From assembly GCA_017439235.1 (NCBI GenBank), contig JAFSJN010000004.1, forward strand, positions 1 through 64,000: 64,000 nucleotides of DNA, read 5' to 3'. Positions 1 through 6,714 of the stretch are shown piece by piece. The notes under the pieces were generated by a model. That model had not been told where the DNA came from. It did not search any database and saw only the letters and a list, made by a program, of their open reading frames with translations. Position numbers and translations under genes: made by a program. This DNA comes from Paludibacteraceae bacterium. Lineage in GTDB: Bacteria; Bacteroidota; Bacteroidia; Bacteroidales; Paludibacteraceae. How positions within the stretch are numbered: position 1 is the stretch's first letter; the number at the start of each line of letters is the position of its first letter.

Positions 1-215
1 CCACTGCTGACCAAGCCCACATACGCTGTGTCGGCTGCTACAATCGCATCCGCCAAACCGCGCATCTTGGTATAACCGTCGATCGCGCAATGCACATCGT
101 TCTCATAGAGGATGACAATGCTCTTCGGCGTGTTAACGACCAGTTCGTTGTTCCCGTTGTTCCGGCAAGCGACCAAAGCCAGAACCGGCAGCAGATAGAT
201 AAAAAGTTTTTTCAT
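1..215 (-). CDS. 5'-nucleotidase/metallophosphatase lipoprotein, N-terminal part
   Basis: Only the first 71 codons are in the window; the gene runs off the left edge. Translation from the ATG at 215 gives a lipoprotein signal peptide ending LALVAC (Cys17), then a first beta strand with YENDVHCAIDGYTKMRGLAD. The D-x-H pair (Asp40, His42) is motif I of calcineurin-like metallophosphatases, and the GY-x-KMRGLADAI context matches bacterial 5'-nucleotidase/UshA-type enzymes. Expected role: hydrolysis of nucleotides at the cell surface or in the periplasm. The assignment rests on motif I and its context only, since the C-terminal nucleotidase domain lies outside the window. A promoter at 271-301 precedes it. 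Confidence 0.75.
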   Translation of the reverse strand, partial: MKKLFIYLLPVLALVACRNNGNNELVVNTPKSIVILYENDVHCAIDGYTKMRGLADAIVAADTAYVGLVSS

Positions 216-270
216 TATATTATTTAGGGTTATCTTGTTGATTTGATTTTGTCATGTTAAAAAAATCGCA

Positions 271-301
271 CAAAAATATAAAAAAAAAAGCACGTACGCA
301 A
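271..301 (-). promoter_or_regulatory. Bacteroidetes promoter for the 5'-nucleotidase gene
   Basis: On the minus strand, -33 TTG (complement of 299-301), then 20 bp, then TATTTTTG (complement of 271-278), matching TAnnTTTG. The -33 lies inside the 74-bp repeat at 290-363. Confidence 0.55.
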
Positions 302-363
302 CACGCACGTGCAAAAATTTACGCAAACTACCCTTTTCGGGCAAAATTTTTACGCAAACTACC
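290..363. repeat. 74-bp promoter-upstream repeat, copy 1
   Basis: Matches 4861-4934 at 73 of 74 positions; the only difference is C353 against T4924. It opens with the hairpin GCACGT/ACGTGC (290-312) and holds two direct copies of TTTACGCAAACTACC (318-332 and 349-363), 31 bp apart. Between and after them are small inverted repeats (CCC-ttttc-GGG, ACCC-tc-AGGGT). The block overlaps the -33 of the 5'-nucleotidase promoter. It also lies downstream of the stop of the ATPase gene at 420. Confidence 0.85.
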
Positions 364-419
364 CTCAGGGTGTCAATTTTTCCACATAAATGTAGAAAAA
401 CGCACAGGGATAAGAGAGA

Positions 420-1607
420 TTATTCAAATAATTCTCGCAAGTCGGATTTTAGGAAAGTCTCGACGGGAAGGCCTTCCTCGCCTACCAACACAGAGCGGAA
501 AGGATGGAACTTCTCTTGGAAAACATGCAAGCCGGAAGTGTCTTTCTCATGGTTACTTTTCACCTCAATCGCTACCACTTTGGAGTCTTTTACCAAGACA
601 AAATCCACTTCATCTTTTCCGTCTCTCCAGTAGTAGACTTTGAATCGTCCTGTATAAGCGCAGTTCATGATATGTGCCCCAACGGCAGACTCAAAGAGCC
701 GTCCCCATAACTTATGATTCGCTCGTGCCGACTCAAAATTATGTTCGCAATAAAGGCTCATCAGCGCATTATTATATACCTGATATTTAGGTATCGAGTT
801 GCGACGACGTGCCTTATCGACCGCGTATTTGCTCAGACCGCAGACCATGCCGCTTTGATTGAGCAGATCCAGATAGTGCGCTAAGGTAGTGGTGTTTCCG
901 GCATCTTGCAATTGACCGATCATCTTGGTCAGCGATACCTTTTGCCCTGAATAGGCGCTACTTAGTTCAAAAGTCTGTCGTAGCAAAGCCGGTTTAGCGA
1001 TAGGCGTATCCATGAGGATGTCGTTATTGATCGTTGCGTCCACGATAGAACTGCTGATATACTCTTGCCATCTATCCAAATCGTTTCGGAAGTCCGCCGC
1101 ACCGGGATAAACACCATAGTAGATATACTCGTCGATAGTCATCCCAAATGCTTCCTGCATTTCGCTTAGTGACCAGTTGGGCATCTTAATCGTTTCAAAA
1201 CGCCCTTTAAGACTTTCACTCAATCCTTTTTCCAGACGTACACGGGATGAACCTAACAGCACGACTTTGATCGGTACGTCGTTGAAGGTATCCTCGTCCC
1301 ATTCTTTCTTGACCACTTCGCCCCAATTAAGTAATTTCTGCACCTCATCAATCACCAGCAGGAGTTCCGGCAGTTTCTCCATTTGCAACTTGTTGCGCGC
1401 CGTGGACCAGCAATCACTAATCCAAGCCGACCGAGTAGCCGGTACGTTATCTGCCGAAAAATGTACCCAAGGCATCGAAAATTCCTTCAGTACTTGCTTA
1501 ATAAGCGTTGATTTGCCTACCTGACGAGGTCCTTCAATGATCTGAATGAACTTTCTTGGTTCGTCTATACGCTTTGCAATCGTATCAAAATAAGCACGTT
1601 GTATCAT
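420..1607 (-). CDS. AAA+ ATPase with DUF4143 / nuclease-like C-terminus
   Basis: 395 residues. Walker A GPRQVGKST (residues 26-34) directly follows a short N-terminal helix; Walker B LLLVIDEVQKL lies near residue 90. The middle is the winged-helix/DUF4143 region. The C-terminus contains WRDGKDEVDFVL and AIEVKS, the E-VDF-(x)n-E-x-K pattern of PD-(D/E)XK-like folds in this family. Such proteins are widespread, sporadic accessory ATPases of unknown function, sometimes suggested to be toxin- or defence-related. The gene stands alone with its own promoter (1677-1707), and repeated DNA lies on both sides, which fits mobility. Family call is firm, function unknown. Confidence 0.85.
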   Translation of the reverse strand: MIQRAYFDTIAKRIDEPRKFIQIIEGPRQVGKSTLIKQVLKEFSMPWVHFSADNVPATRSAWISDCWSTARNKLQMEKLPELLLVIDEVQKLLNWGEVVKKEWDEDTFNDVPIKVVLLGSSRVRLEKGLSESLKGRFETIKMPNWSLSEMQEAFGMTIDEYIYYGVYPGAADFRNDLDRWQEYISSSIVDATINNDILMDTPIAKPALLRQTFELSSAYSGQKVSLTKMIGQLQDAGNTTTLAHYLDLLNQSGMVCGLSKYAVDKARRRNSIPKYQVYNNALMSLYCEHNFESARANHKLWGRLFESAVGAHIMNCAYTGRFKVYYWRDGKDEVDFVLVKDSKVVAIEVKSNHEKDTSGLHVFQEKFHPFRSVLVGEEGLPVETFLKSDLRELFE

Positions 1608-1676
1608 AGTTCAAAATTTTACTCAATGCAATTAGTAAATTTACTCAATGTTTTTAGTAAATCCACAAATCCGCTG

Positions 1677-1707
1677 CAAAATTACTACAAATATTTGGAA
1701 TACACAA
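1677..1707 (-). promoter_or_regulatory. Promoter for the DUF4143 ATPase gene
   Basis: Minus strand: -33 TTG (complement of 1705-1707), 20-bp spacer, TAATTTTG (complement of 1677-1684). Leader of about 65 nt to the ATG at 1607. Confidence 0.55.
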
Positions 1708-1713
1708 GGATTT
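1687..1713. repeat. 27-bp direct repeat, copy 1
   Basis: Same orientation as 1849-1875 and identical at 26 of 27 positions (G1698 against A1860). Both copies carry the sequence complementary to a CTTGTGTATT -33 region; this copy provides the -33 of the ATPase promoter. Confidence 0.75.
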
Positions 1714-1784
1714 GACGTAAAAAGTTAAATTTATTTAAATTTTTTGCGGGAAAGACTTGTTATTCTTAGCTATCGCACGATTAT

Positions 1785-1846
1785 TTCGCACAATTGTGCG
1801 AACGTAACTTCGAAGGGTTCCCTTCCAGGGGAGCAGGTCGAAGGTA
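1785..1846 (-). repeat. Structured intergenic element, copy A (possible ncRNA or mobile hairpin)
   Basis: Read on the minus strand it begins TACCTTCGACCT and contains three helices: outer CTTCGA (1843-1838) with TCGAAG (1813-1808), inner CCC (1830-1828) with GGG (1822-1820), and TTCGCA (1802-1797) with TGCGAA (1790-1785), the last inside a perfect 18-bp palindrome. The plus-strand element at 40356-40421 shares TACCTTCGACCT, CCCTTCGAA and TACGTTCGCA in the same order and spacing. The function is not known to me. Confidence 0.65.
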
Positions 1847-1848
1847 TA

Positions 1849-1875
1849 ACAAATATTTGAAATACACAAGGATTT
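1849..1875. repeat. 27-bp direct repeat, copy 2
   Basis: Second copy of 1687-1713. On the minus strand TTG (complement of 1867-1869) sits 20 bp before TACCTTCG (1846-1839), the start of the structured element. This resembles the usual promoter spacing but with a poor -7 box. Confidence 0.75.
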
Positions 1876-1880
1876 AGCGG

Positions 1881-1913
1881 AAAAAACTCCCACGGCATCA
1901 CTGCCATGGGAGT
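1881..1913 (-). terminator. Rho-independent terminator of the BspA-like / small-ORF unit
   Basis: On the minus strand a 12-bp stem (1913-1902 with 1897-1886, one G-U pair) with a GTGA loop is followed by six U (1886-1881). It lies 43 bp beyond the stop of the 51-residue ORF. Confidence 0.8.
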
Positions 1914-1955
1914 CCGAAATGCTGAAAAATCTATTCTAAAACTAACAACAAATTT

Positions 1956-2111
1956 TTACCATTGTGCACCGGGTACGGGCACGAAGCCTATGGTGTTAGC
2001 AGGGCTGGCAGCCTGCATAAGGGACATCGATACGAATTGTGCTACTTGCACCGAGGGTTGATTATAATTACGTTTCTTAGCCATAAAGGCACGATTAACT
2101 TCGTTTTTCAT
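1956..2111 (-). CDS. Small protein (51 aa), satellite of the BspA-like gene
   Basis: ATG at 2111, stop TAA at 1956-1958. The product is basic at the N-terminus (MKNEVNRAFMAKKRNY) and continues NQPSVQVAQFVSMSLMQAAS. The pattern of Lys/Tyr, then Pro, then Val-x-Val and a short hydrophobic segment resembles small uncharacterized Bacteroidales proteins of 50-70 residues. It starts 40 bp after the stop of the BspA-like gene and ends 43 bp before a strong terminator, so it is probably the last gene of that transcript. There is no signal peptide. No function can be assigned. An internal start at Met10 (MAKKRNY) is also possible. Confidence 0.55.
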   Translation of the reverse strand: MKNEVNRAFMAKKRNYNQPSVQVAQFVSMSLMQAASPANTIGFVPVPGAQW

Positions 2112-2120
2112 AAAATCTCA

Positions 2121-2151
2121 ATTTTAAAATATCAAATTTCAAATGTCAAAT
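2121..2151. repeat. Word-repeat spacer (TCAAATTTCAAATGTCAAAT type)
   Basis: Short AT-rich words TCAAAT, TTCAAAT and GTCAAAT repeat between the BspA-like gene and the small ORF. Similar word spacers occur at 7991, 22746, 37837, 39425, 41753 and 63476. Confidence 0.5.
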
Positions 2152-4785
2152 CTATTTGACCGTCTGTCCTTGTGCATTGTAGTAAACACCATCGCGGATA
2201 ATGATTAGTCGTCCGTTTTCGATGCGTTTCTGTACACCTTCCTCAGACTGTACGCGTTCGATATCGGTAGCCACCTGTCCGTTGTTGAAGATGAAGCGCA
2301 TGCGTTTCGGAGCGTTGTTCTGCAAACCTGCGTACTTCACATAAGCCTTGTGTGCCTTGAGGTTCTCCGAGTTGATGCGATAGAAACCGACACCGTAATC
2401 GTTCGTACCGCTCAGTACATAGCAGTTAGTGGTTGTCAGGCCATCGATCGATGTAACGGCAGTAATAGCATCCACACCTTTGAGGCTGTTGTCGTTCGGA
2501 TTAACACTTACGCCGTTCTCTTCCGTCGGGGTGAGGACAACAGGATCTGCCGAACCGGACTTGCGGAGGATGACAGCGGTGTTAGCCGGAATGACTTGTG
2601 TGCCCTCTGCGATCTTCGTCAGCACGAGGTCGCTGCCGCTCAGGTCAGCGATGAAGGCTTGCGTACCATCGTTGGTGAGCTTGTAGTTCTGCGTGCTGTG
2701 GAAGAAGGTCGAGTAGTGGTAACTCGGGTTCACCGGATCTGCATTCGTCGGTACTTGCTCATCCGCCGAAGCTGGAGCAGGACCTAATGGCGGAAGCTCT
2801 AAAGTAATGTTAACCGAATATGGAGAATCACTCGAAGTACTCATTATCACTAAACTGCCCGATACTGTCGCAGTACCTGAGAAAGGATTAACCGTCAAAT
2901 TGTTTCCGCTTCTTGTCACAGCGTCATTATTAGAATAAATAAAATTAATGTAAGCATCCTCGTTAATGCCATATAATTCTTTTAGAATTCCTAGGAATTC
3001 GTTGTCAGTAGAAAAATATCCGGCTGTAAACGATTTTGGCAGTGTGACATCCTCGATTCTCTTTTCATTGCTATTCGCAGTAAAGAGAATATTGGGATGA
3101 GCGACATTGATAAATGTTATAGGAGCCTGTAGCAGCGTCTCTGCGTTAGTTACTAATACTTTCTGACCATCGGTCAATGCATTATATGCAGCTTGTGCCG
3201 CATCAATTGCATCCTTGCATTGCTGCGTGTAAACAACCGGATTCGGGATCGCGTTAATTAAATCGATTACTGCGTCTGCATAAGGCTGTGCAACAGCGGC
3301 CAAAGCTGCCCATTGTGTTTCAGCATTGGTCAGCGTACTATAATTGGTGACTTGCGCTTTCTGCTCATCGGTCAAAGCGTCGTACGCAGCGCGCGAACCT
3401 TCAATATAATATTTGCAATGCTCAGACAGTTCTACAGGTCCGATAGCATCAATGGATACGATAACCGGCCATACAACATCATAATACGGATCGCTAGGAG
3501 CAGAAGCAGCATCCACCAAGGCTGTCAAACCTGTAGTCAGGTCATTTTCGCAAGTAAGGGCGAAACTGGTCGTGTGTTGATGTCCCGAAAGGAAGCAACC
3601 GTAACTATTGGAAGAGATAAACAAAGCACCGTGATCCTCTATATTTCCTTCTGAAGCATAAGCACAGACGACACCATACGCTGCGGGTTGGAACTCTTGT
3701 GCTGCCAAATTATATTGCCAGAGACGGAAAATAGGCATCTCCAATTTTTTCGCCTCCCTTTCTTGGCTACTCAAATTCGAGTAGTACTGATAGACTGCAG
3801 TATTGACCTGTGAAGCGCAACCATAGTTATTGGAAGGAGTATAGTATGCTACGAACTCTAATTTCCAAGGACCAAGGGCAATATTTCCATTTCTTGTTCC
3901 TTTATATCCTTCTAATGGATCTTTGAATCCGGAAAGAGTGCAGGCAGTTTCTTTTTTAGGGTAAGCCGGATTACGCTGACAGTCGTAGTTATAAACAAAT
4001 CTTGCTGCCGTCACCGAAGAAGCCGGTTCCGGATCTGGAGTCGAACCGCCGCCGGGTGCAGGATCGTAACCTTGGATATTAAAAGCTTTCCATTGATCAG
4101 CAGCTTTGTAAGCGTTTACACTTCCGTTCGGAACATACAGAGGAATGGTAGATAAATCCGCATTTACGTTAGAAAACACTCCATCACCAAGCGTCGGAGG
4201 AGTGGTGGCTTCGGTGTAGATAGAAGTCAGCGCATTACAATTATAGAAGGCTGATACGCCAATGCTTGTTACCTTGCTTGGAATAGTAACAGTGGTAATT
4301 GCTCTCAACTGACAGAAAGCATAATCATTAATGGTTTCAAGGCTCTCCGGGAGAACTAATTCTGCGATATTCGTTCCAAAAAGGAAAGCCGCAAATCCAA
4401 CGCTTTTAACACTACTTCCTAATGTAAGCGATGTGAAATTAGTACCACAATCGTTAAAGGAGAACTCTCCAATGGTCTCTACATCATTACCAATAGTGAC
4501 CGATTGGAGACTTGTACATTGGCCAAAAGAGTTCGAACTAACAGTTGTCACTCCGTCGGTTACCGTAACAGAGGTGATGGACGTTCTGTATCCATCCCAC
4601 GGACAATTAGATTTGCTGCTGTACTCCGTCATTGGACCAGTACCGGTGATAGTCATTGCTCCGGTTGCTCCGTCGAAAGAATACGTCACATTTGCACCGC
4701 AAGTACCACTGTCATTAGGTGCGGCATAACTCATTCCCACGCTTGCCACGAGGGCGAGAAGAAATGTAAATAATTTTTTTCTCAT
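2152..4785 (-). CDS. BspA-like leucine-rich repeat surface protein
   Basis: 877 residues with a signal peptide (MRKKLFTFLLALVASVGMSYA). Residues about 70-230 are BspA-type LRR_5 repeats with recurring units such as SLQSVTIGNDVETIGEFSF and VPESLETINDYAF, closed by a VPNGSVNAYKAADQWKAF cap. Then follow a unique region and two copies of a short helical unit (YDALTDEQKAQVTN and YNALTDGQKVLVTN, about residues 470-550). The end is the shared tail KRIENGRLIIIRDGVYYNA-QGQ-TVK. BspA-like proteins are secreted adhesins or glycan-facing proteins. A promoter at 4842-4872 drives it, and the 74-bp repeat sits directly upstream. Exact ligand unknown. Confidence 0.85.
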   Translation of the reverse strand: MRKKLFTFLLALVASVGMSYAAPNDSGTCGANVTYSFDGATGAMTITGTGPMTEYSSKSNCPWDGYRTSITSVTVTDGVTTVSSNSFGQCTSLQSVTIGNDVETIGEFSFNDCGTNFTSLTLGSSVKSVGFAAFLFGTNIAELVLPESLETINDYAFCQLRAITTVTIPSKVTSIGVSAFYNCNALTSIYTEATTPPTLGDGVFSNVNADLSTIPLYVPNGSVNAYKAADQWKAFNIQGYDPAPGGGSTPDPEPASSVTAARFVYNYDCQRNPAYPKKETACTLSGFKDPLEGYKGTRNGNIALGPWKLEFVAYYTPSNNYGCASQVNTAVYQYYSNLSSQEREAKKLEMPIFRLWQYNLAAQEFQPAAYGVVCAYASEGNIEDHGALFISSNSYGCFLSGHQHTTSFALTCENDLTTGLTALVDAASAPSDPYYDVVWPVIVSIDAIGPVELSEHCKYYIEGSRAAYDALTDEQKAQVTNYSTLTNAETQWAALAAVAQPYADAVIDLINAIPNPVVYTQQCKDAIDAAQAAYNALTDGQKVLVTNAETLLQAPITFINVAHPNILFTANSNEKRIEDVTLPKSFTAGYFSTDNEFLGILKELYGINEDAYINFIYSNNDAVTRSGNNLTVNPFSGTATVSGSLVIMSTSSDSPYSVNITLELPPLGPAPASADEQVPTNADPVNPSYHYSTFFHSTQNYKLTNDGTQAFIADLSGSDLVLTKIAEGTQVIPANTAVILRKSGSADPVVLTPTEENGVSVNPNDNSLKGVDAITAVTSIDGLTTTNCYVLSGTNDYGVGFYRINSENLKAHKAYVKYAGLQNNAPKRMRFIFNNGQVATDIERVQSEEGVQKRIENGRLIIIRDGVYYNAQGQTVK

Positions 4786-4841
4786 ACATTTAAATTTTTA
4801 GTTAAATAATATGGTTAGTTTGATTATTTCAAAACTTGGTG

Positions 4842-4872
4842 CAAAATTATAAAGAAAAACGCACGTACGCAA
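4842..4872 (-). promoter_or_regulatory. Promoter for the BspA-like gene
   Basis: Minus strand: TTG (complement of 4870-4872), 20 bp, TAATTTTG (complement of 4842-4849). The -33 lies inside the second 74-bp repeat. Confidence 0.6.
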
Positions 4873-4964
4873 CACGCACGTGCAAAAATTTACGCAAACT
4901 ACCCTTTTCGGGCAAAATTTTTATGCAAACTACCTTTTTAGGTCATTTTTTTACGCAAACTACC
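4861..4964. repeat. 74-bp promoter-upstream repeat, copy 2, plus a third unit
   Basis: 4861-4934 equals 290-363 with one mismatch. Three direct units TTTACGCAAACTACC lie at 4889-4903, 4920-4934 (one change) and 4950-4964, spaced 31 and 30 bp. Read on the minus strand they are GGTAGTTTGCGTAAA. The TAG stop of the AraC-type gene (4960-4962) is part of the third unit. Small inverted repeats follow the units (CCC/GGG, ACC/GGT). This may be an operator array for the adjacent regulator, which is an inference. Confidence 0.8.
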
Positions 4965-6129
4965 TTAAGAGGGGGTTGCTTTTATCAGAAAGCCACTCGC
5001 TTGGCGTTTGTCCGGTTTCGCGGGTGAAGATCTGATAGAAGACGCGGCGGGACGAGAAGCCGCACCGCTCTGCGACATCTTGTACCTTGTGTTCCGGCTG
5101 CTCACGCATCAACCGCTTGGCCTCCTCAATACGCAGACTGTTCACCCAATGGTAGAACGAACAGCCATATGCGCTATTGATGAACCGACTCAGATAAGTG
5201 CGGTTGATGGGCAAGACCTGATGCAAGTCGCTCAACTGGAAATCCGGATTGAGGTACGGCTTATTTTTCGCGAGCCAAGCCTCCAAGGTAGCCCGATAGG
5301 CGGCATTGACCGGATTCGATTCTTCTTCCTTCTCCTCCTCCAGCGCTGTACTATGCAACCGCTCCCAAGGATCAGGACGATAGAGCACCTGCTCGGTAGT
5401 ATAACCGAGAACGAACATGAGGTACCATTGTTGGGTGAAGGCACGAGCCGGATCGTCACTCACGCACAGATAATAGAATACCAATCCGGACAGAATGATC
5501 ATCACCATATACCGAACGATCCACTGCGCATCGATGTTGTCCAAAGTGGAGAAGTTCTCCTCGCACCATTGGCGGTACTTGCGTATATTCAGAAAAATAA
5601 CAACCATCAGGCCAATAGGATACAGGGCGATGAGGATACGCAAGTCAACGGGAAGAAGATAATCAATGCCCCCAAGCATCACCAGCGGCAATAAGAATAG
5701 CACGCCGCGTCGCCAGTTATACTTCCCGGGACGGATGGAGATACTGGGGTAGATCATCAGCATCCATGCGAATACACAGGCGAGCAGCATCGAGGTGCTC
5801 TCCATGAGTTCATCGCCAACCCGGAAAGGATTGTACGCCGTCTTGAACATAGCCACCATAACCAATTCCCAGGATCCCCAAAGAATGAGGATGACCGCCC
5901 ATGTTTTACGGATGCGGTTATTATCCAAATGCTTCAGGCACAGCGCAGCGCCGAAGAAACAAACGATAGCAAAAGCCATACTGAGCGCAGGGTTGAGGAA
6001 GTTATCAAAGAAATCCTCCGGGATAAGCCGAGAGAGCAAAGTGCTGGCGAAGAGCAAGACCAACAGCACAAGACCGAAAAAGAATTCGGACTTATAATTA
6101 TACCATACAATATTAAGTGTATTTCTCAT
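4960..6129 (-). CDS. Membrane-anchored AraC-family transcriptional regulator
   Basis: 389 residues. The first about 245 contain seven or so hydrophobic segments (for example FFFGLVLLVLLFASTLL, ALSMAFAIVCFFGAALCL, SGLVFYYLCV). The last about 100 residues form a two-helix-turn-helix AraC domain: NRTYLSRFINSAYGCSFYHW, then RIEEAKRLM, VQDVAERCGFSSRRVFYQIF and TGQTPSEWL. Such multipass regulators are common in Bacteroidetes, and their membrane part is thought to sense an envelope or small-molecule signal. It has its own promoter (6187-6217) with a TACGCAAA half-site nearby. Its stop codon overlaps a repeat unit that also sits upstream of two surface genes, which suggests, but does not prove, that these are its targets. 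Confidence 0.88.
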   Translation of the reverse strand: MRNTLNIVWYNYKSEFFFGLVLLVLLFASTLLSRLIPEDFFDNFLNPALSMAFAIVCFFGAALCLKHLDNNRIRKTWAVILILWGSWELVMVAMFKTAYNPFRVGDELMESTSMLLACVFAWMLMIYPSISIRPGKYNWRRGVLFLLPLVMLGGIDYLLPVDLRILIALYPIGLMVVIFLNIRKYRQWCEENFSTLDNIDAQWIVRYMVMIILSGLVFYYLCVSDDPARAFTQQWYLMFVLGYTTEQVLYRPDPWERLHSTALEEEKEEESNPVNAAYRATLEAWLAKNKPYLNPDFQLSDLHQVLPINRTYLSRFINSAYGCSFYHWVNSLRIEEAKRLMREQPEHKVQDVAERCGFSSRRVFYQIFTRETGQTPSEWLSDKSNPLLR

Positions 6130-6186
6130 ATAGATGGATTATCGATTTATAACAAGCGTTCGAAACATTATATTTCTTTCAGTGTG

Positions 6187-6217
6187 CAAAGGTACAACAA
6201 AAATTGCACATACGCAA
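6187..6217 (-). promoter_or_regulatory. Promoter for the AraC-type regulator gene
   Basis: Minus strand: TTTGC around 6214-6218 (TTG complement of 6215-6217), 20 bp, TACCTTTG (complement of 6187-6194). The -33 overlaps TACGCAAA (6211-6218), the core of the repeated GGTAGTTTGCGTAAA site, so autoregulation is possible. Confidence 0.65.
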
Positions 6218-6240
6218 ATATTTGAGGGAAAAAGTAAGAA

Positions 6241-6591
6241 TTATGCAGTCATTGCTATGGCTTCCTGCCGGCGGAGTAGAATGATGGTTTTCTCCATAGC
6301 GCGGCGTTTTTTCGGATGAACAGGCGAAAGATAGAGTTGATATACACGATTTCCCTTATATACAGTATGACCGGATTTGTTCTGAGGACGACAAATTATC
6401 CAAAAGCCCCATTTTTCCGCTTCGGGAAGTGTGTTTAAGCGTCCTTCAGGCACACCAAGATAATCATTGTGAAAAATGACTTCGATGGCCGTTTTAGAGG
6501 TGCGCTTTCGGCGATGAACTATCTCCGCCCCAAGAGTAGCCTTGAGTGTAAGAAAGTAATTATATAAAACCGGGTGTATATTGCAGTTCAT
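6241..6591 (-). CDS. Conserved-looking protein of unknown function (116 aa)
   Basis: ATG at 6591. The protein is basic, without signal peptide or membrane segment, and includes RRKRTSKTAIEVIF, WGFWIICRPQNKSGHTVY and YQLYLSPVHPKKRRAMEK. I do not recognize the family. It lies 123 bp downstream of umuC in the same direction, with an AT-rich element shared with 40271-40325 in between. I see no clear promoter of its own, so it may be the tail of the umuDC unit. Coding status is supported by length, proper start and lack of overlap, but only moderately. Confidence 0.5.
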   Translation of the reverse strand: MNCNIHPVLYNYFLTLKATLGAEIVHRRKRTSKTAIEVIFHNDYLGVPEGRLNTLPEAEKWGFWIICRPQNKSGHTVYKGNRVYQLYLSPVHPKKRRAMEKTIILLRRQEAIAMTA

Positions 6592-6611
6592 GTTCTCTAT
6601 ATTTTACGAGT

Positions 6612-6668
6612 AAAAATCAAAATCACGGGATAATATATATAATATATTATAGGTATAAGTATGATACG
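6612..6668. repeat. AT-rich intergenic element, copy C
   Basis: Begins AAAAATCAAAATCACGG, continues with alternating TATA tracts and ends GGTATAAGTATGATACG. The minus strand of 40325-40271 has the same start, a TATA-rich middle and GGTATAGTATGATACG at the same distance. The two copies differ only by small indels and changes in the TATA part. Function unknown. Confidence 0.65.
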
Positions 6669-6714
6669 TGATTGAGTCGTTGTTCCTCCTATGAGCGTGG
6701 GTTGCGTTCCATTA

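Larger units (their letters stand above)
1608..1955. other. Non-coding region with promoter, 27-bp repeats, structured element and terminator
   Basis: No supported gene in this 348-bp stretch. From left to right it holds the ATPase promoter (1677-1707), a 27-bp direct repeat (1687-1713 and 1849-1875), a hairpin-rich element shared with 40356-40421 (1785-1846), and a terminator on the minus strand (1881-1913). The AT-rich words TAGTAAAT-TTACTCAATG near 1625-1665 are also repeated. Confidence 0.6.

Noticed and set aside
1785..1846. tRNA or tmRNA fragment, suggested by nested GC-rich hairpins
   Set aside because: No acceptor stem, T-loop GTTCGAATC block or CCA end. I found no convincing tRNA or rRNA gene anywhere in the window.
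4889..4964. Three direct repeats with about 16-bp intervals, CRISPR-like at first sight
   Set aside because: Only three units, intervals are themselves inverted repeats rather than unique spacers, no cas genes, and the block is duplicated at 290-363 with its intervals.
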